The translations under genes were made by a program, and so were the position numbers. Source: Microbacterium sorbitolivorans (GTDB lineage: Bacteria > Actinomycetota > Actinomycetes > Actinomycetales > Microbacteriaceae). From it: DNA of 64,000 nt. The stretch is from positions 284,921 through 348,920 of the forward strand of contig NZ_KZ848476.1 in NCBI RefSeq assembly GCF_003327285.1, read 5' to 3'. Below are positions 55,548 through 63,852 of this stretch, one piece after another. Position 1 is the first letter of the stretch. Each line of letters opens with the position of its first letter. A model generated the notes under the pieces. It had not been told where the DNA came from and made no database searches. It worked only from the letters and a program-made list of their open reading frames with translations.

Positions 55548-57667
55548 TATGCCGCCCGGATGGAGAGGACCCGCGCGCTCGGCTCGGCGGTCGGCGCGGT
55601 CACGGTGAGGATGCCCGCCGTCGCGTCCCACGACCACTCCCAGTTTCCGGCGGACGCGGGGAAAAAGGGTGCGATCTCGAGGGTTCGGCCGGCGGCCCAC
55701 GGCAGGCTCAGCTGCGCTGACCCTGCGCCGCCGAGCCGCCACACCGAGACGTAGGCGTGGTCGCCCGATCGCAGGCCCAGGGCCGTCCAGTCGGCGTCCC
55801 AGACGGGGAGCCCGAGCGGCCAGATCGGCAGGCGCTCGCGGATGTCGCCCGTCACGACGCGGTGCGCCGCGACCGCCTCGCCCACCGCGGCGACCTCGTC
55901 CGGCGCCATGCGGTTGAGGTACCCCGAGAGGTACATGCGCCCGAGCACGCCGTTCACGAGGGCGAGGGTGCGCGCCTCCCCGCTCATGCCCGCCTGCGGG
56001 TAGGCCCAATTGCCGGCCTGCTCGGGCAGGATCGCGGCGGGCGCCGCGGCCGCGATCGTCGCGTAGCGCACCGGATCCTGTTGGTCGGACGTCGACTGCA
56101 TGTGCAGGCGCGACAGCATCGCGTAGTCCATGCGCATGGCCCCCGACGCGCACGCCTCGATGATGAGATCGGGGTGGCGCGCCTGCACGCCGTCGATCCA
56201 GTCGAGGAGCGCGCGGGCGTGCTCGAGCAGGCCGTGACCCGGCGCGAGCGAGCCGAGGTCGGATCCGGGCCCGGTCATCGTGTTGCAATCCATCTTGATG
56301 AAGCCCGCGCCGTACTCGCCGACGAGCCGGTCGACGACGGCGTCGAGGTGCGCGCGGGCGGCGGGATGGCGGAGGTCGAGCAGGTGGCGGCCGTGCTCGG
56401 CGATGCGCACGCCCGAGCGCTGGAAGAACGCCTCGTCCGGCAGCGTCTCGGCGAGCGGCGACCGCACGCCGATCACCTCGGGTTCGAGCCAGAGCCCCGG
56501 CACCATGCCGCGCTCGCGGATCCTGCCCGTGACCTCCGCGAGCCCGCCGGGGAAGCGCTCGGCCGACGGCAGCCACTCGCCGACCTCGTCCCACCAGTGC
56601 CCGTCGGCGTACCAGCCGGCGTCGACGCAGAAGTAGTCGGCGCCGGCGGCCGCGGCCGCGTCGATGAGCGGCAGGAGCTTCTCGGTCGTCGGGTCGCCCA
56701 TGAGCGTGTTCATGTAGTCGTTGAACACCACCGGCAGCGCGGCATCGGCCGGGCGCGGGAGCCTTATCGCGCGGCGCTGCAGCGTCAGGGCGCGCAGCGC
56801 GTCCTCCACGCCGCCCGCCGCCACCGCGAGCGACACCGGCACCGTGCGGAAGGTGGCGCCGCCCGTCAGCCGCACGCTCCACTGATGCTCATGATCGGTC
56901 GGCCCGGTGAGCGCGAGGTACGCGCCGCGGCGCGTCTCGCCCACCTCGGCAGTCCACGGCCCGTTGTGCTCGATCTGCCAGGCGAGGGCGTAGGAGGAGT
57001 CTCGGGCGGCGAGTGCTCCGGTGGGCACCTGCTCGCCGCTCGACCAGGATCCGCGGTTGCCGAGCGCGATGCGCGTGCGCGGCGCCTGGTGGTTGTGCGC
57101 CTCGCGCCCCACGTCCGCGAGCCCCGCGTCGCGCAGCGGATCCACGCGCCAGCGGCTCTCGGCGAGCCAGTCGTTGTCGGCGCGCGCGAGCAGGAGGTCG
57201 TCGACGGATCCCGCGCCGGAGTCCGCGAGGAAGGATCCGGTCGCGACGCTCGTGACGGCGTCGATGACGAGGTCGCCCGCGACCTCGATCTCCGTCCAGG
57301 CGCGCACGGCGGGCGCCGACTCGTGCGCCTCGAAGACGCTCGTCGCGCGGACGCCGCGGGACGGATCCGCCTGCACGACGCGCAGCCGGTGCCATAGCCC
57401 GTCGACTGTCGTCTCGTGGGAGGCGTAGCGGAGGGCGGCGCCGATGACCGAGTCGGTGCGGCGGTAGCTACCGGGGAAGCGGCCGTGGCCGAGCGCCGTC
57501 ACCTCGACGAGCGGCTGCTCGCCGTGCGCCGCGGCGACGACGGGGACGGGGCGCGGCGCGCCGGCCGGGCGCAGCGACAGCATCGAGACGGGTCGGTCGC
57601 CGCCGATCGCGAGGTCGAGGGCGACGAGCGGAGCGCTCCACGCGAGGACGGTGGGGGAGTCGGGCAT
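55547..57667 (-). CDS. GH36 alpha-galactosidase-like enzyme (divergent paralogue)
   Basis: 706 residues from the ATG at 57667, with AGAGGA upstream. An N-terminal beta-sandwich leads to the GH36/GH-D TIM barrel: 'DYFCVDAGWYADGHWWDEVG', 'GLWLEPEVIGVRSPLAETLP', nucleophile Asp in 'GFIKMDCNTMTGPGSD', 'IIEACASGAMRMDYAMLSRL' and the acid/base Asp in 'STSDQQDPVRYA'. No signal peptide, so cytosolic. The motifs are intact but the sequence differs much from the classical copy at 59005; it may prefer another alpha-linked sugar. Divergent from the ROK gene. Confidence 0.82.
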   Translation of the reverse strand: MPDSPTVLAWSAPLVALDLAIGGDRPVSMLSLRPAGAPRPVPVVAAAHGEQPLVEVTALGHGRFPGSYRRTDSVIGAALRYASHETTVDGLWHRLRVVQADPSRGVRATSVFEAHESAPAVRAWTEIEVAGDLVIDAVTSVATGSFLADSGAGSVDDLLLARADNDWLAESRWRVDPLRDAGLADVGREAHNHQAPRTRIALGNRGSWSSGEQVPTGALAARDSSYALAWQIEHNGPWTAEVGETRRGAYLALTGPTDHEHQWSVRLTGGATFRTVPVSLAVAAGGVEDALRALTLQRRAIRLPRPADAALPVVFNDYMNTLMGDPTTEKLLPLIDAAAAAGADYFCVDAGWYADGHWWDEVGEWLPSAERFPGGLAEVTGRIRERGMVPGLWLEPEVIGVRSPLAETLPDEAFFQRSGVRIAEHGRHLLDLRHPAARAHLDAVVDRLVGEYGAGFIKMDCNTMTGPGSDLGSLAPGHGLLEHARALLDWIDGVQARHPDLIIEACASGAMRMDYAMLSRLHMQSTSDQQDPVRYATIAAAAPAAILPEQAGNWAYPQAGMSGEARTLALVNGVLGRMYLSGYLNRMAPDEVAAVGEAVAAHRVVTGDIRERLPIWPLGLPVWDADWTALGLRSGDHAYVSVWRLGGAGSAQLSLPWAAGRTLEIAPFFPASAGNWEWSWDATAGILTVTAPTAEPSARVLSIRAA

Positions 57668-57761
57668 GGCGGATCCTCTTCGATCGGCGGGGGTGATACG
57701 GTGCGAAAACGCGCCGCACGGCGTCATACGTGCAGCTCAGGCGCGGCACGCGATGGACTAA

Positions 57762-57780
57762 GTTTAATAGGGTGACAAAC
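57762..57780. promoter_or_regulatory. ROK autoregulatory operator overlapping its promoter
   Basis: GTTTAATAGGGTGACAAAC (57762-57780) ends directly before the ROK ATG at 57781 and contains the -10 box TAGGGT (57768-57773), so bound repressor would cover the start of a leaderless transcript. It matches the site before the alpha-galactosidase gene at 12 of 19 or more positions, including the shared TGACAAA. It may also act on the divergent GH36 gene, whose start is 95 bases away. Confidence 0.6.
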
Positions 57781-58920
57781 ATGAGCGACTCCGCGTCGGT
57801 CGATATCGCCGGCCTCGCGCCGGCCGTCAAGGCGGCCCTGCTCGAGGTGCTGATCCACGGTGAGCTTCCCCGCGCCGAGATCGCCCGCCGGCTGAATTTG
57901 TCGCGCGCGAGCCTCACCCGCATCACTCGCACCCTCGTCGACGCGGGCCTGCTCGCCGAGGGCGGTACGCGCCTCATGGCCCAGACGGGGCGGCCGTCCG
58001 AGATGCTCATCCTGCAGCCGCAGGCGCGCCATGTGCTCGGCATCAAGCTCACGGGTGACGTGCTCTACGCCACCGTCACCGACCTCTCGGCCACCGCCGT
58101 CGCGTCGCGCGAGCTGCGGTTGCCGTCGCCGGATCCGGCGGACGTCGTCGCCGAAATTGCCGGCGTCGCGCGCGAGTTCTCCGCCGAGTACCCCGACATC
58201 GTGGCCGTCGGCATCGCCATCGCGGGCCGCGTGCGGCAGGATCGCGCGGGCGCCGTCGTCGAGGTCTCGGCGTTTCTCGACTGGACCGACGTGCCGCTCG
58301 GGGCGATGGTCACCGAGGCGACGGGGCTGCCGTGCTCGGTCGAGAACGACGTGCGCGCGCTCACGGTCACGGAGCACTGGTTCGGCGCCGGCACGGGTCT
58401 CGACGACATGGCCCTCATCACCGTCGGCGTCGGAATCGGCTGCGGCCTCGTCGTCAACGGCCGCCTGGTCGAGGGTGCGCACGCGCGCGCGGGCCAGCTG
58501 AGCCACCTGATCGTCGACGACGCGGGCCCCTACTGCGACCTCGGGCACCGCGGGTGCGCGACGAGCATGCTTGTGAACTCCGCGATCGTCGGTGCCTACC
58601 GCGTCGCGGGGGTCGACTACGAGGGCGTCGTCGCCGCGGCCCGCGCGGGCGACGCCGTCGCGCGGGCGATCTTCGCCGACGCGGGCCGGGCCCTCGGGGT
58701 GCTGGTCGCGTCGGTCGCGAACCTCACGGATCCGCAGAAGATTGTGCTCACGGGCGACGGCATCGCGGTCGTCGAGCTCGCCGGCGACGCCATGCGCGCC
58801 GAGATCGCCCGGCGCCTCGACACCGAGGCCGTCGATGTCGATATCGACGTGCGCCTCTGGGACTTCTCGGAGTGGGCGCGCGCCGGTGCGGGCCTCGCGA
58901 TCCGCGACATGCTCTCCTGA
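57781..58920 (+). CDS. ROK-family transcriptional regulator
   Basis: 379 residues. The N-terminal winged HTH includes 'LPRAEIARRLNLSRASLTRIT' (key words EIARRLNLSRASLTR). The ROK sugar-binding domain follows, with 'VGIAIAGRVRQDRAGAVVEV', 'CSVENDVRALTVTEHWFGAG' and the zinc-type 'YCDLGHRGCATSML'. The kinase-type DxGGTK phosphate loop is replaced by 'GIKLTGDVL', so it should be a regulator (NagC/XylR type) and not a sugar kinase. It sits between two GH36 genes and probably represses the whole locus, released by an imported sugar. Confidence 0.88.
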   Translation: MSDSASVDIAGLAPAVKAALLEVLIHGELPRAEIARRLNLSRASLTRITRTLVDAGLLAEGGTRLMAQTGRPSEMLILQPQARHVLGIKLTGDVLYATVTDLSATAVASRELRLPSPDPADVVAEIAGVAREFSAEYPDIVAVGIAIAGRVRQDRAGAVVEVSAFLDWTDVPLGAMVTEATGLPCSVENDVRALTVTEHWFGAGTGLDDMALITVGVGIGCGLVVNGRLVEGAHARAGQLSHLIVDDAGPYCDLGHRGCATSMLVNSAIVGAYRVAGVDYEGVVAAARAGDAVARAIFADAGRALGVLVASVANLTDPQKIVLTGDGIAVVELAGDAMRAEIARRLDTEAVDVDIDVRLWDFSEWARAGAGLAIRDMLS

Positions 58921-58924
58921 CATT

Positions 58925-58963
58925 GTTTCAGAAGTTGACAAAGTAGCTCGATTCGGCGAATCT
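58925..58963. promoter_or_regulatory. Alpha-galactosidase promoter with ROK-type operator
   Basis: GTTTCAGAAGTTGACAAAG (58925-58943) contains a consensus -35, TTGACA (58935-58940). With a 17-nt spacer it is followed by GAATCT (58958-58963). The operator thus covers the -35. An AAGGAG ribosome-binding site (58990-58995) precedes the ATG at 59005. Confidence 0.6.
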
Positions 58964-59004
58964 GGATCCGAGGCGACGACGCCTCGGAGAAGGAGACCGT
59001 GCAC

Positions 59005-61134
59005 ATGCCCACCCCCTCGCGCCGCGACACCGCCCGATTCCACGCCGCCGGCAGCGCGCTCATCGTCGCCTTCCCGGGCGACGGCTTGCCGGAGGTGCTC
59101 CACTGGGGCGCGGATCCCGGGCCGCTCTCCGGCGACGCGCTCGCCGCGCTCGACGCCGCGAACGCGCGGCAGATCACGTCGAGCGCGCTCGACATCGCGT
59201 GGCCGCTGACGATCCTGCCGACCGAGCGCGACGGGTGGCAGGGGCGCCCGGGGCTCGCCGGATCCGCGGCGGGGGCGCCCCTGCTGCCCGGCTGGGAGAC
59301 CCGGTCGGTCGAGCGCGACGAGCGCGGCTTCTCGCTCATCGCCGAGGGGGCGGGCCTGCGGCTCGAGAGCGAGCTGCGCTTCGACGCGCACGGCGTGCTG
59401 CGCGTGACGCACCGCGTCCACAACATCGGCGACGGCGCGGTCGCGCTCTCGGGCCTCGACGCGACGCTACCCGTGCCGGCGCGGGCCTCCGAGCTGCTCG
59501 ACTTCACGGGCTATTGGTCGCACGAGCGCTCGCCGCAGCGCCGCCCGCTCGTCTTCGGATCCTTCGCGCGCGAGACCCGCCGCGGCCGCACGGGCCACGA
59601 CTCGCCGCTTCTCACGATCCTCGGCGAGCCCGGTTTCTCCGAGCGCCGTGGCGAGGTGTGGGGCGTTCACCTCGCGTGGAGCGGCGATAGCGTGTACCGC
59701 ACCGACCGCATGCCCGAGGGCGCGAGCCTGCTCGGCGCCGGCGAGCTGATCCGCCCGGGCGAGCTCGTGCTCGAACCGGGGGAATCGTTCGAGGCCCCGG
59801 CCGCGCTGTTTTCGTGGAGCGCCGAGGGGCTCGATGGCATGTCCGCGCGCCTCCACGGCATGCTGCGCGCCCGCCCGCACCACCCGCGCACGCCGCGCCC
59901 CGTCATGCTCAACACGTGGGAGGCGGTCTACTTCCGGCACGAGCTCGCGCCGCTCGTGGCCCTCGCCGACGCCGCGGCCGAGGTGGGCGTTGAGCGATTC
60001 GTGCTCGACGACGGCTGGTTCCGCGGCCGTCGCTCCGACAACGCGGCCCTCGGCGACTGGTTCGTGGATCCGGAGGTCTGGCCCGAGGGCCTGCACCCGA
60101 TCGTCGACCACGTGCGCGGGCTCGGGATGGGTTTCGGGCTGTGGGTCGAGCCCGAGATGATCAGCCCCGACTCGGACCTCGCGAGGTCGCACCCCGACTG
60201 GGTGCTTGGCCCCGCAGACCACGATCCGCGCACCTGGCGCGAGCAGCAGGTGCTCGACCTCGCGCGCCCCGAGGCGTATGCGTACGTGCTCGAGCGCTTC
60301 GACGCGCTGCTTACCGAGTACCCCATCGAGTTCTTGAAGTGGGATCAGAACCGCGACCTGCTCGAGGCCGTGCACGCCGGGCGCGCGGGCGTCGACGCCC
60401 ACACGCGCGCGACCTATGCCCTGCTCGACGAGCTGCGCGAGCGACACCCCGGCGTCGAGATCGAGTCGTGCGCCTCGGGCGGCGGCCGCATCGACCTCGG
60501 GATACTCGAGCACACCGACCGCGTGTGGGGCTCGGACACCAACGACCCGGTCGAGCGCTCGCGGATCCAGCGCTGGACGGAGGCGCTCATCCCGCCCGAG
60601 CTCATCGGCAGCCACGTCGGGCCCGAGACGGCGCACACGACCTACCGCTGGACCGATCTGCGCCTGCGCATGGCGATGACGCTCTTCGCCTCTGCCGGCA
60701 TCGAGACCGACATCACGCAGTTCACGCCGGGCGAGCGCGCGCAGCTCGCCGAGTGGATCGCCGAGTACAAGCGCCTGCGGCCGCTCGTGCATGCGGGCGA
60801 GCTCGTGCACGAGCGCGGCACCGACGAGGGGTGCCTGCTCACCGGATCCGTGTCGGCCGATCGCCGCTGGGCGCTCTACCGGCTGGTGCGCGAGGAGATG
60901 GGCGAGTGGGGGCTGCCGCCGGCGCTCACGCTGCCGGGGCTGGATCCGTCGCTCACGTACCGCGTGCGCGTGATCGAGCCGCTCTCGGCGGCGAAGACGC
61001 GCGACGTCGTGCCCGTGCCGTGGATCGCGGCGGGCGAGATCGAGCTTCCCGGCTCGGTTCTCGGCGCGATCGGGGTGCGCACCCCGCTCCTCGCGCCGGC
61101 GTCGGCCCTCGTGCTCGAGGTCACGGCCGTGTAG
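59005..61134 (+). CDS. GH36 alpha-galactosidase (classical type)
   Basis: 709 residues from the ATG at 59005, 9 nt after AAGGAG; a GTG two codons earlier is too close to it. An N-terminal beta-sandwich domain precedes the catalytic barrel: 'RFVLDDGWFRGRRSDNAALG', 'GFGLWVEPEMISPDSDLARS', nucleophile Asp near 447 in 'EFLKWDQNRDL', 'IESCASGGGRIDLGILEHTD' and acid/base Asp near 511 in 'VWGSDTNDPVERSRIQ'. The C-terminal beta domain completes the family architecture. Without a signal peptide it should remove alpha-galactose from imported oligosaccharides such as galactosyl-mannose or raffinose types. Confidence 0.93.
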   Translation: MPTPSRRDTARFHAAGSALIVAFPGDGLPEVLHWGADPGPLSGDALAALDAANARQITSSALDIAWPLTILPTERDGWQGRPGLAGSAAGAPLLPGWETRSVERDERGFSLIAEGAGLRLESELRFDAHGVLRVTHRVHNIGDGAVALSGLDATLPVPARASELLDFTGYWSHERSPQRRPLVFGSFARETRRGRTGHDSPLLTILGEPGFSERRGEVWGVHLAWSGDSVYRTDRMPEGASLLGAGELIRPGELVLEPGESFEAPAALFSWSAEGLDGMSARLHGMLRARPHHPRTPRPVMLNTWEAVYFRHELAPLVALADAAAEVGVERFVLDDGWFRGRRSDNAALGDWFVDPEVWPEGLHPIVDHVRGLGMGFGLWVEPEMISPDSDLARSHPDWVLGPADHDPRTWREQQVLDLARPEAYAYVLERFDALLTEYPIEFLKWDQNRDLLEAVHAGRAGVDAHTRATYALLDELRERHPGVEIESCASGGGRIDLGILEHTDRVWGSDTNDPVERSRIQRWTEALIPPELIGSHVGPETAHTTYRWTDLRLRMAMTLFASAGIETDITQFTPGERAQLAEWIAEYKRLRPLVHAGELVHERGTDEGCLLTGSVSADRRWALYRLVREEMGEWGLPPALTLPGLDPSLTYRVRVIEPLSAAKTRDVVPVPWIAAGEIELPGSVLGAIGVRTPLLAPASALVLEVTAV

Positions 61135-61146
61135 AACGACGAAGAA

Positions 61147-61189
61147 CGAACGAAACCCCGTCCTCGTGAGAGGATGGGGTTTTCGTTCG
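61147..61189. terminator. Bidirectional terminator, alpha-galactosidase / whiB1
   Basis: A stem of about 19 bp (61147-61165 with 61170-61189, one bulge and one G-T pair) with a GTGA loop and flanking A and T runs, placed between convergent stops. Confidence 0.85.
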
Positions 61190-61196
61190 CGGGGTC

Positions 61197-61445
61197 TTAG
61201 CCGGCGCGGCGGGCGCGGGCGGCGCGGCGCTTCAGCGCGCGGCGCTCATCCTCGCTGAGGCCACCCCACACGCCCGAGTCCTGGCCGGTCTCGAGGGCGT
61301 ACTGCAGGCAGACCTCGGTGACGGTGCAGCGAGCACAGACCGACTTCGCCTTCTCGATCTGGTCGACGGCCGGGCCGGTGTTTCCGACGGGGAAGAACAG
61401 CTCCGGGTCAACGGTGAGGCATGCGGCCTTGTCGCGCCAATCCAT
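61197..61445 (-). CDS. whiB1: WhiB-family iron-sulfur transcription factor (WhiB1-like)
   Basis: 82 residues from the ATG at 61445, with AGGAG upstream. The sequence starts 'MDWRDKAACLTVDPELFFPVG' (key words MDWR, PELFFPVG), closely matching WhiB1. Cluster cysteines lie in 'KAACLTVD' and 'CARCTVTEVC' (C-x2-C-x5-C); 'DSGVWGGLSEDERRALKRR' is the sigma-interaction turn and basic DNA-binding end. WhiB1 is an essential nitric-oxide-sensitive regulator in mycobacteria. In other Actinobacteria it neighbours pdtaS; here the glycan locus separates them. The 220 bases upstream of it contain no evident gene. Confidence 0.92.
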   Translation of the reverse strand: MDWRDKAACLTVDPELFFPVGNTGPAVDQIEKAKSVCARCTVTEVCLQYALETGQDSGVWGGLSEDERRALKRRAARARRAG

Positions 61446-61666
61446 GCGGGGGCTCCTAAGCGTAGTGGTGGGGTTCGTTTTGCGGGGTTCAGCTCGGCTC
61501 AAGTAAGGTCTGACTAAGCTGGATGTGAACGCGACGTGTCGTCGCGAACCCCACCACGCTGTGGGAAACACACCGTTAACAATTGTCGTACAGACCATGG
61601 TCTGGATCAAGGGTTTTAGGAAATCTCCAGGATCCCTTCTTTATAACGACGATCGGAAGAGACCCG

Positions 61667-62071
61667 ATGAGCGCCGAATCTGGAATCCGCACCCCCGCCA
61701 CCCGCATCGCGGCGACACTCCTCGCGCTCGAGGCGCTCGTGCTCGTGATCCTCACCGGCTGGCAGATCGTCGAGATCATCGCGGGCGAGCTCACGTCGGT
61801 GACGACCTCGGTCGCGCTTGTCGTGCTGACCCTCATCGCGGCCGTCGGCGTCGCGGCCTTCGCCTTCGCGGTCTGGACGGGGAAGTCGTGGGGCCGCTCG
61901 GGCGGCATCGTGACGCAGGTGCTCATCGTCGCGATCGCGATCGGATCCGTGCAGGGCGGGGCGGGCCACTGGGGCATCGCGCTCGCGCTCGCGGCCCCCG
62001 CCGTCGTGACCTTCATCGCCCTGATCGGCTCGGCCCGTGGCGCGGCGCCGCGCCAGCTGTCCGACAACTAG
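61667..62071 (+). CDS. Small four-helix membrane protein
   Basis: 134 residues from the ATG at 61667, with GGAAGAG upstream; a longer frame from 61583 is unsupported. Four hydrophobic helices are readable ('IAATLLALEALVLVILTGW', 'VALVVLTLIAAVGVAAFAFAV', 'GGIVTQVLIVAIAIGSVQGG', 'WGIALALAAPAVVTFIALIG'), each connected by short loops. No catalytic motif. Function unknown. Its stop shares the CTAG at 62068-62071 with the stop of the convergent TauE gene. Confidence 0.75.
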   Translation: MSAESGIRTPATRIAATLLALEALVLVILTGWQIVEIIAGELTSVTTSVALVVLTLIAAVGVAAFAFAVWTGKSWGRSGGIVTQVLIVAIAIGSVQGGAGHWGIALALAAPAVVTFIALIGSARGAAPRQLSDN

Positions 62072-62802
62072 AACACCAGGTAGAGGGCGCCCACGAGCGT
62101 CAGCACCACGACGATCGTCTCGAACGTCTTCTGCGACAGTTTCTTGATGACGTAGCGCCCGATCGCCGCGCCCACGAGCACGGGCACGACGAGCATGAGG
62201 TCGATCCAGAGGGTCGGCACCGTGATGATGCCGAGGCCGATCGAGATCGGTAGCTTCACGATGTTGATGATCGCGAAGAACCACGCCGCCGTGCCGAGGA
62301 ACGTGTGCACCGAGAAGCGCGACGCGAGGAAATACATCGACATCGGCGGGCCGCCCGCGTTGGCGACCATTGTCGTGAAGCCGCCGAGCGAGCCGTAGGC
62401 GATCGCGGATCCGCGCCCCGGCTTCACCTCGGCGCCGCGCCGCCGCCAGAGCGTCAGCAACACGACGAAGATCAGCAGGATGCCGATCGACCTCTTGACC
62501 CACGCGTCGCCCACGAGCGCGAGGAAGAGGGCGCCGAGGGCGAGCCCCGCGATGACCGACGGCGCGAGCCGCACGATCGTCTTCCAATCGGCGTGGCGGC
62601 GGTAGAGCGCGAGCGCCATCACGTCGCCGAGGATGAGCAGGAGCAGCATCGCGCCCGTCGACTCCTTGGCGGGGAGCGCCGCGGCGAAGAGGGCGATGCC
62701 CAGGGTGTTCGCGCCGGGGAGGCCCGTCTTCGAGACGCCGACGATCATGGCGCCGACGACGAGGGCCGCCCAGGCGAGCGCGCTGAGAGAGGGGAGATCC
62801 AC
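62068..62802 (-). CDS. TauE/SafE-family (TSUP) permease
   Basis: 244 residues from a GTG start at 62802. About seven to eight helices; the duplicated family motif is seen in 'VGAMIVGVSKTGLPGANTLG' near the N-terminus and 'GGFTTMVANAGGPPMSMYFL' in the middle. TSUP proteins export or import sulfite, sulfonates, thiosulfate or other small anions. TAGCGT (minus strand, 62811-62816) lies 8 nt from the start. Substrate unknown. Confidence 0.87.
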   Translation of the reverse strand: MDLPSLSALAWAALVVGAMIVGVSKTGLPGANTLGIALFAAALPAKESTGAMLLLLILGDVMALALYRRHADWKTIVRLAPSVIAGLALGALFLALVGDAWVKRSIGILLIFVVLLTLWRRRGAEVKPGRGSAIAYGSLGGFTTMVANAGGPPMSMYFLASRFSVHTFLGTAAWFFAIINIVKLPISIGLGIITVPTLWIDLMLVVPVLVGAAIGRYVIKKLSQKTFETIVVVLTLVGALYLVF

Positions 62803-62835
62803 GAGAATCCACGCTAGTGGGTGGATCCCGCCTCG

Positions 62836-63774
62836 TTACGGAACGAGGATGACCTTGCCCGCGGCGCCGTTCTCGTTCGCGTCCTGCGCGGCGGCCGCCT
62901 GGTCGAGCGGGAAGGTCTGACCGATCTCGACGTCGAAGTACTCCGTGGCGATGAGCGCGAGCGCGATCGGCAGCGCCTCGGCGCGCCAGGTCAGCTGCTG
63001 CGGGGTCAGCGGGGTCGCGGATCCGCCGGAGAAGGCGCGCAGGCCCATCTCGTCGGCCTTCGCCCCGAGAACGATCGTCGCGATGCGGTTCTTGTCCTCG
63101 AGCAGCTCGAGGGAGGCCTCCAGCACGCCGTCGGCGCCGGCGCAGTCGAGGATCGCGGTGACGCCCTCGGGGGCGACCTCGAGCACGCGGCCCGTGACGC
63201 CGTCGCCGTAGAGGACGGGCTCGGCGCCGAGGTCGCCGACGCGCTCGGCGCGGGCGTCGCTCGTCGTCGCGATCACGCGCGCTCCCGTGAGCACCGCGAA
63301 CTGGATCGCGGCCTGCCCGACGGATCCGGATCCGCCGTGGATGAGGAGCGTGTCATCCTCGCGGATGCCGAGCGAGCGGATCGCCTGGTAGGCCGTGCCC
63401 GCGGGGATGCCGAGGGCGGCGCCCTGCGCGGCGGTCACGCCGGCGGGGCGGAGGTGGGCCTTCTCGGCCTTCACCGCGACCGAGGTCGCGTAGGCGCCCG
63501 ACGCGCCACCGAAGGCGACGGGGTCGCCGACGCGGAAGCCGTCGACGCCCTCGCCGACCGCGGTCACGGTGCCGGCGCCGTCGGATCCGGTGCGCCAGGG
63601 GCCGTTGCCCGAGAGCGGGCGGATGCCGCTGCGGAGCTTGCGCTCGATCGGGTTGACGCCCACGGCCTCAACCGCGACGACGATCTGCCCGGCCGCGGGG
63701 ACCGGATCCGGAACCGATGCGACCTCGAGAACCTCGCTGCCGCCAAACGTCGAGAACTGCACAACCTGAGCCAT
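62836..63774 (-). CDS. Zinc-independent alcohol dehydrogenase-like quinone oxidoreductase
   Basis: 312 residues, medium-chain dehydrogenase/reductase superfamily, quinone-oxidoreductase branch. A GroES-like N-terminal half ('VAVEAVGVNPIERKLRSG') is followed by a Rossmann half with 'TLLIHGGSGSVGQAAIQFAV' (the NADPH-binding AxxGxVG-type motif) and 'GARVIATTSDARAERVGDLG'. The catalytic-zinc Cys/His set and the structural-zinc cysteine lobe are absent. Likely reduces quinones or enones with NADPH. TAGCGT (63781-63786, minus strand) is 6 nt from the start. Confidence 0.88.
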   Translation of the reverse strand: MAQVVQFSTFGGSEVLEVASVPDPVPAAGQIVVAVEAVGVNPIERKLRSGIRPLSGNGPWRTGSDGAGTVTAVGEGVDGFRVGDPVAFGGASGAYATSVAVKAEKAHLRPAGVTAAQGAALGIPAGTAYQAIRSLGIREDDTLLIHGGSGSVGQAAIQFAVLTGARVIATTSDARAERVGDLGAEPVLYGDGVTGRVLEVAPEGVTAILDCAGADGVLEASLELLEDKNRIATIVLGAKADEMGLRAFSGGSATPLTPQQLTWRAEALPIALALIATEYFDVEIGQTFPLDQAAAAQDANENGAAGKVILVP

Positions 63775-63801
63775 GCCCCCACGCTACCGCCCCCAAGTCA
63801 T

Positions 63802-63852
63802 CAATTCTCCGCGCGGTCATCTGCGAATCGCAGATGACCGCGCGGAGAATTG
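63802..63852. repeat. 51-bp perfect palindrome
   Basis: Two 25-bp arms (63802-63826 and 63828-63852) are exact inverted complements around a single central base, containing GGTCATCTGCGA and TCGCAGATGACC. It lies between the oxidoreductase gene and the next gene, followed by 128 bases in which I see no gene. Confidence 0.9.

Noticed and set aside
57781..58920. Reading the ROK protein as a sugar kinase
   Set aside because: It has an N-terminal helix-turn-helix, and the DxGGTK phosphate-binding loop is replaced (GIKLTGD).
62068..62071. Overlapping stop codons at CTAG between two convergent genes
   Set aside because: CTAG is its own complement, so two TAG stops can share it by chance; no functional meaning is implied.
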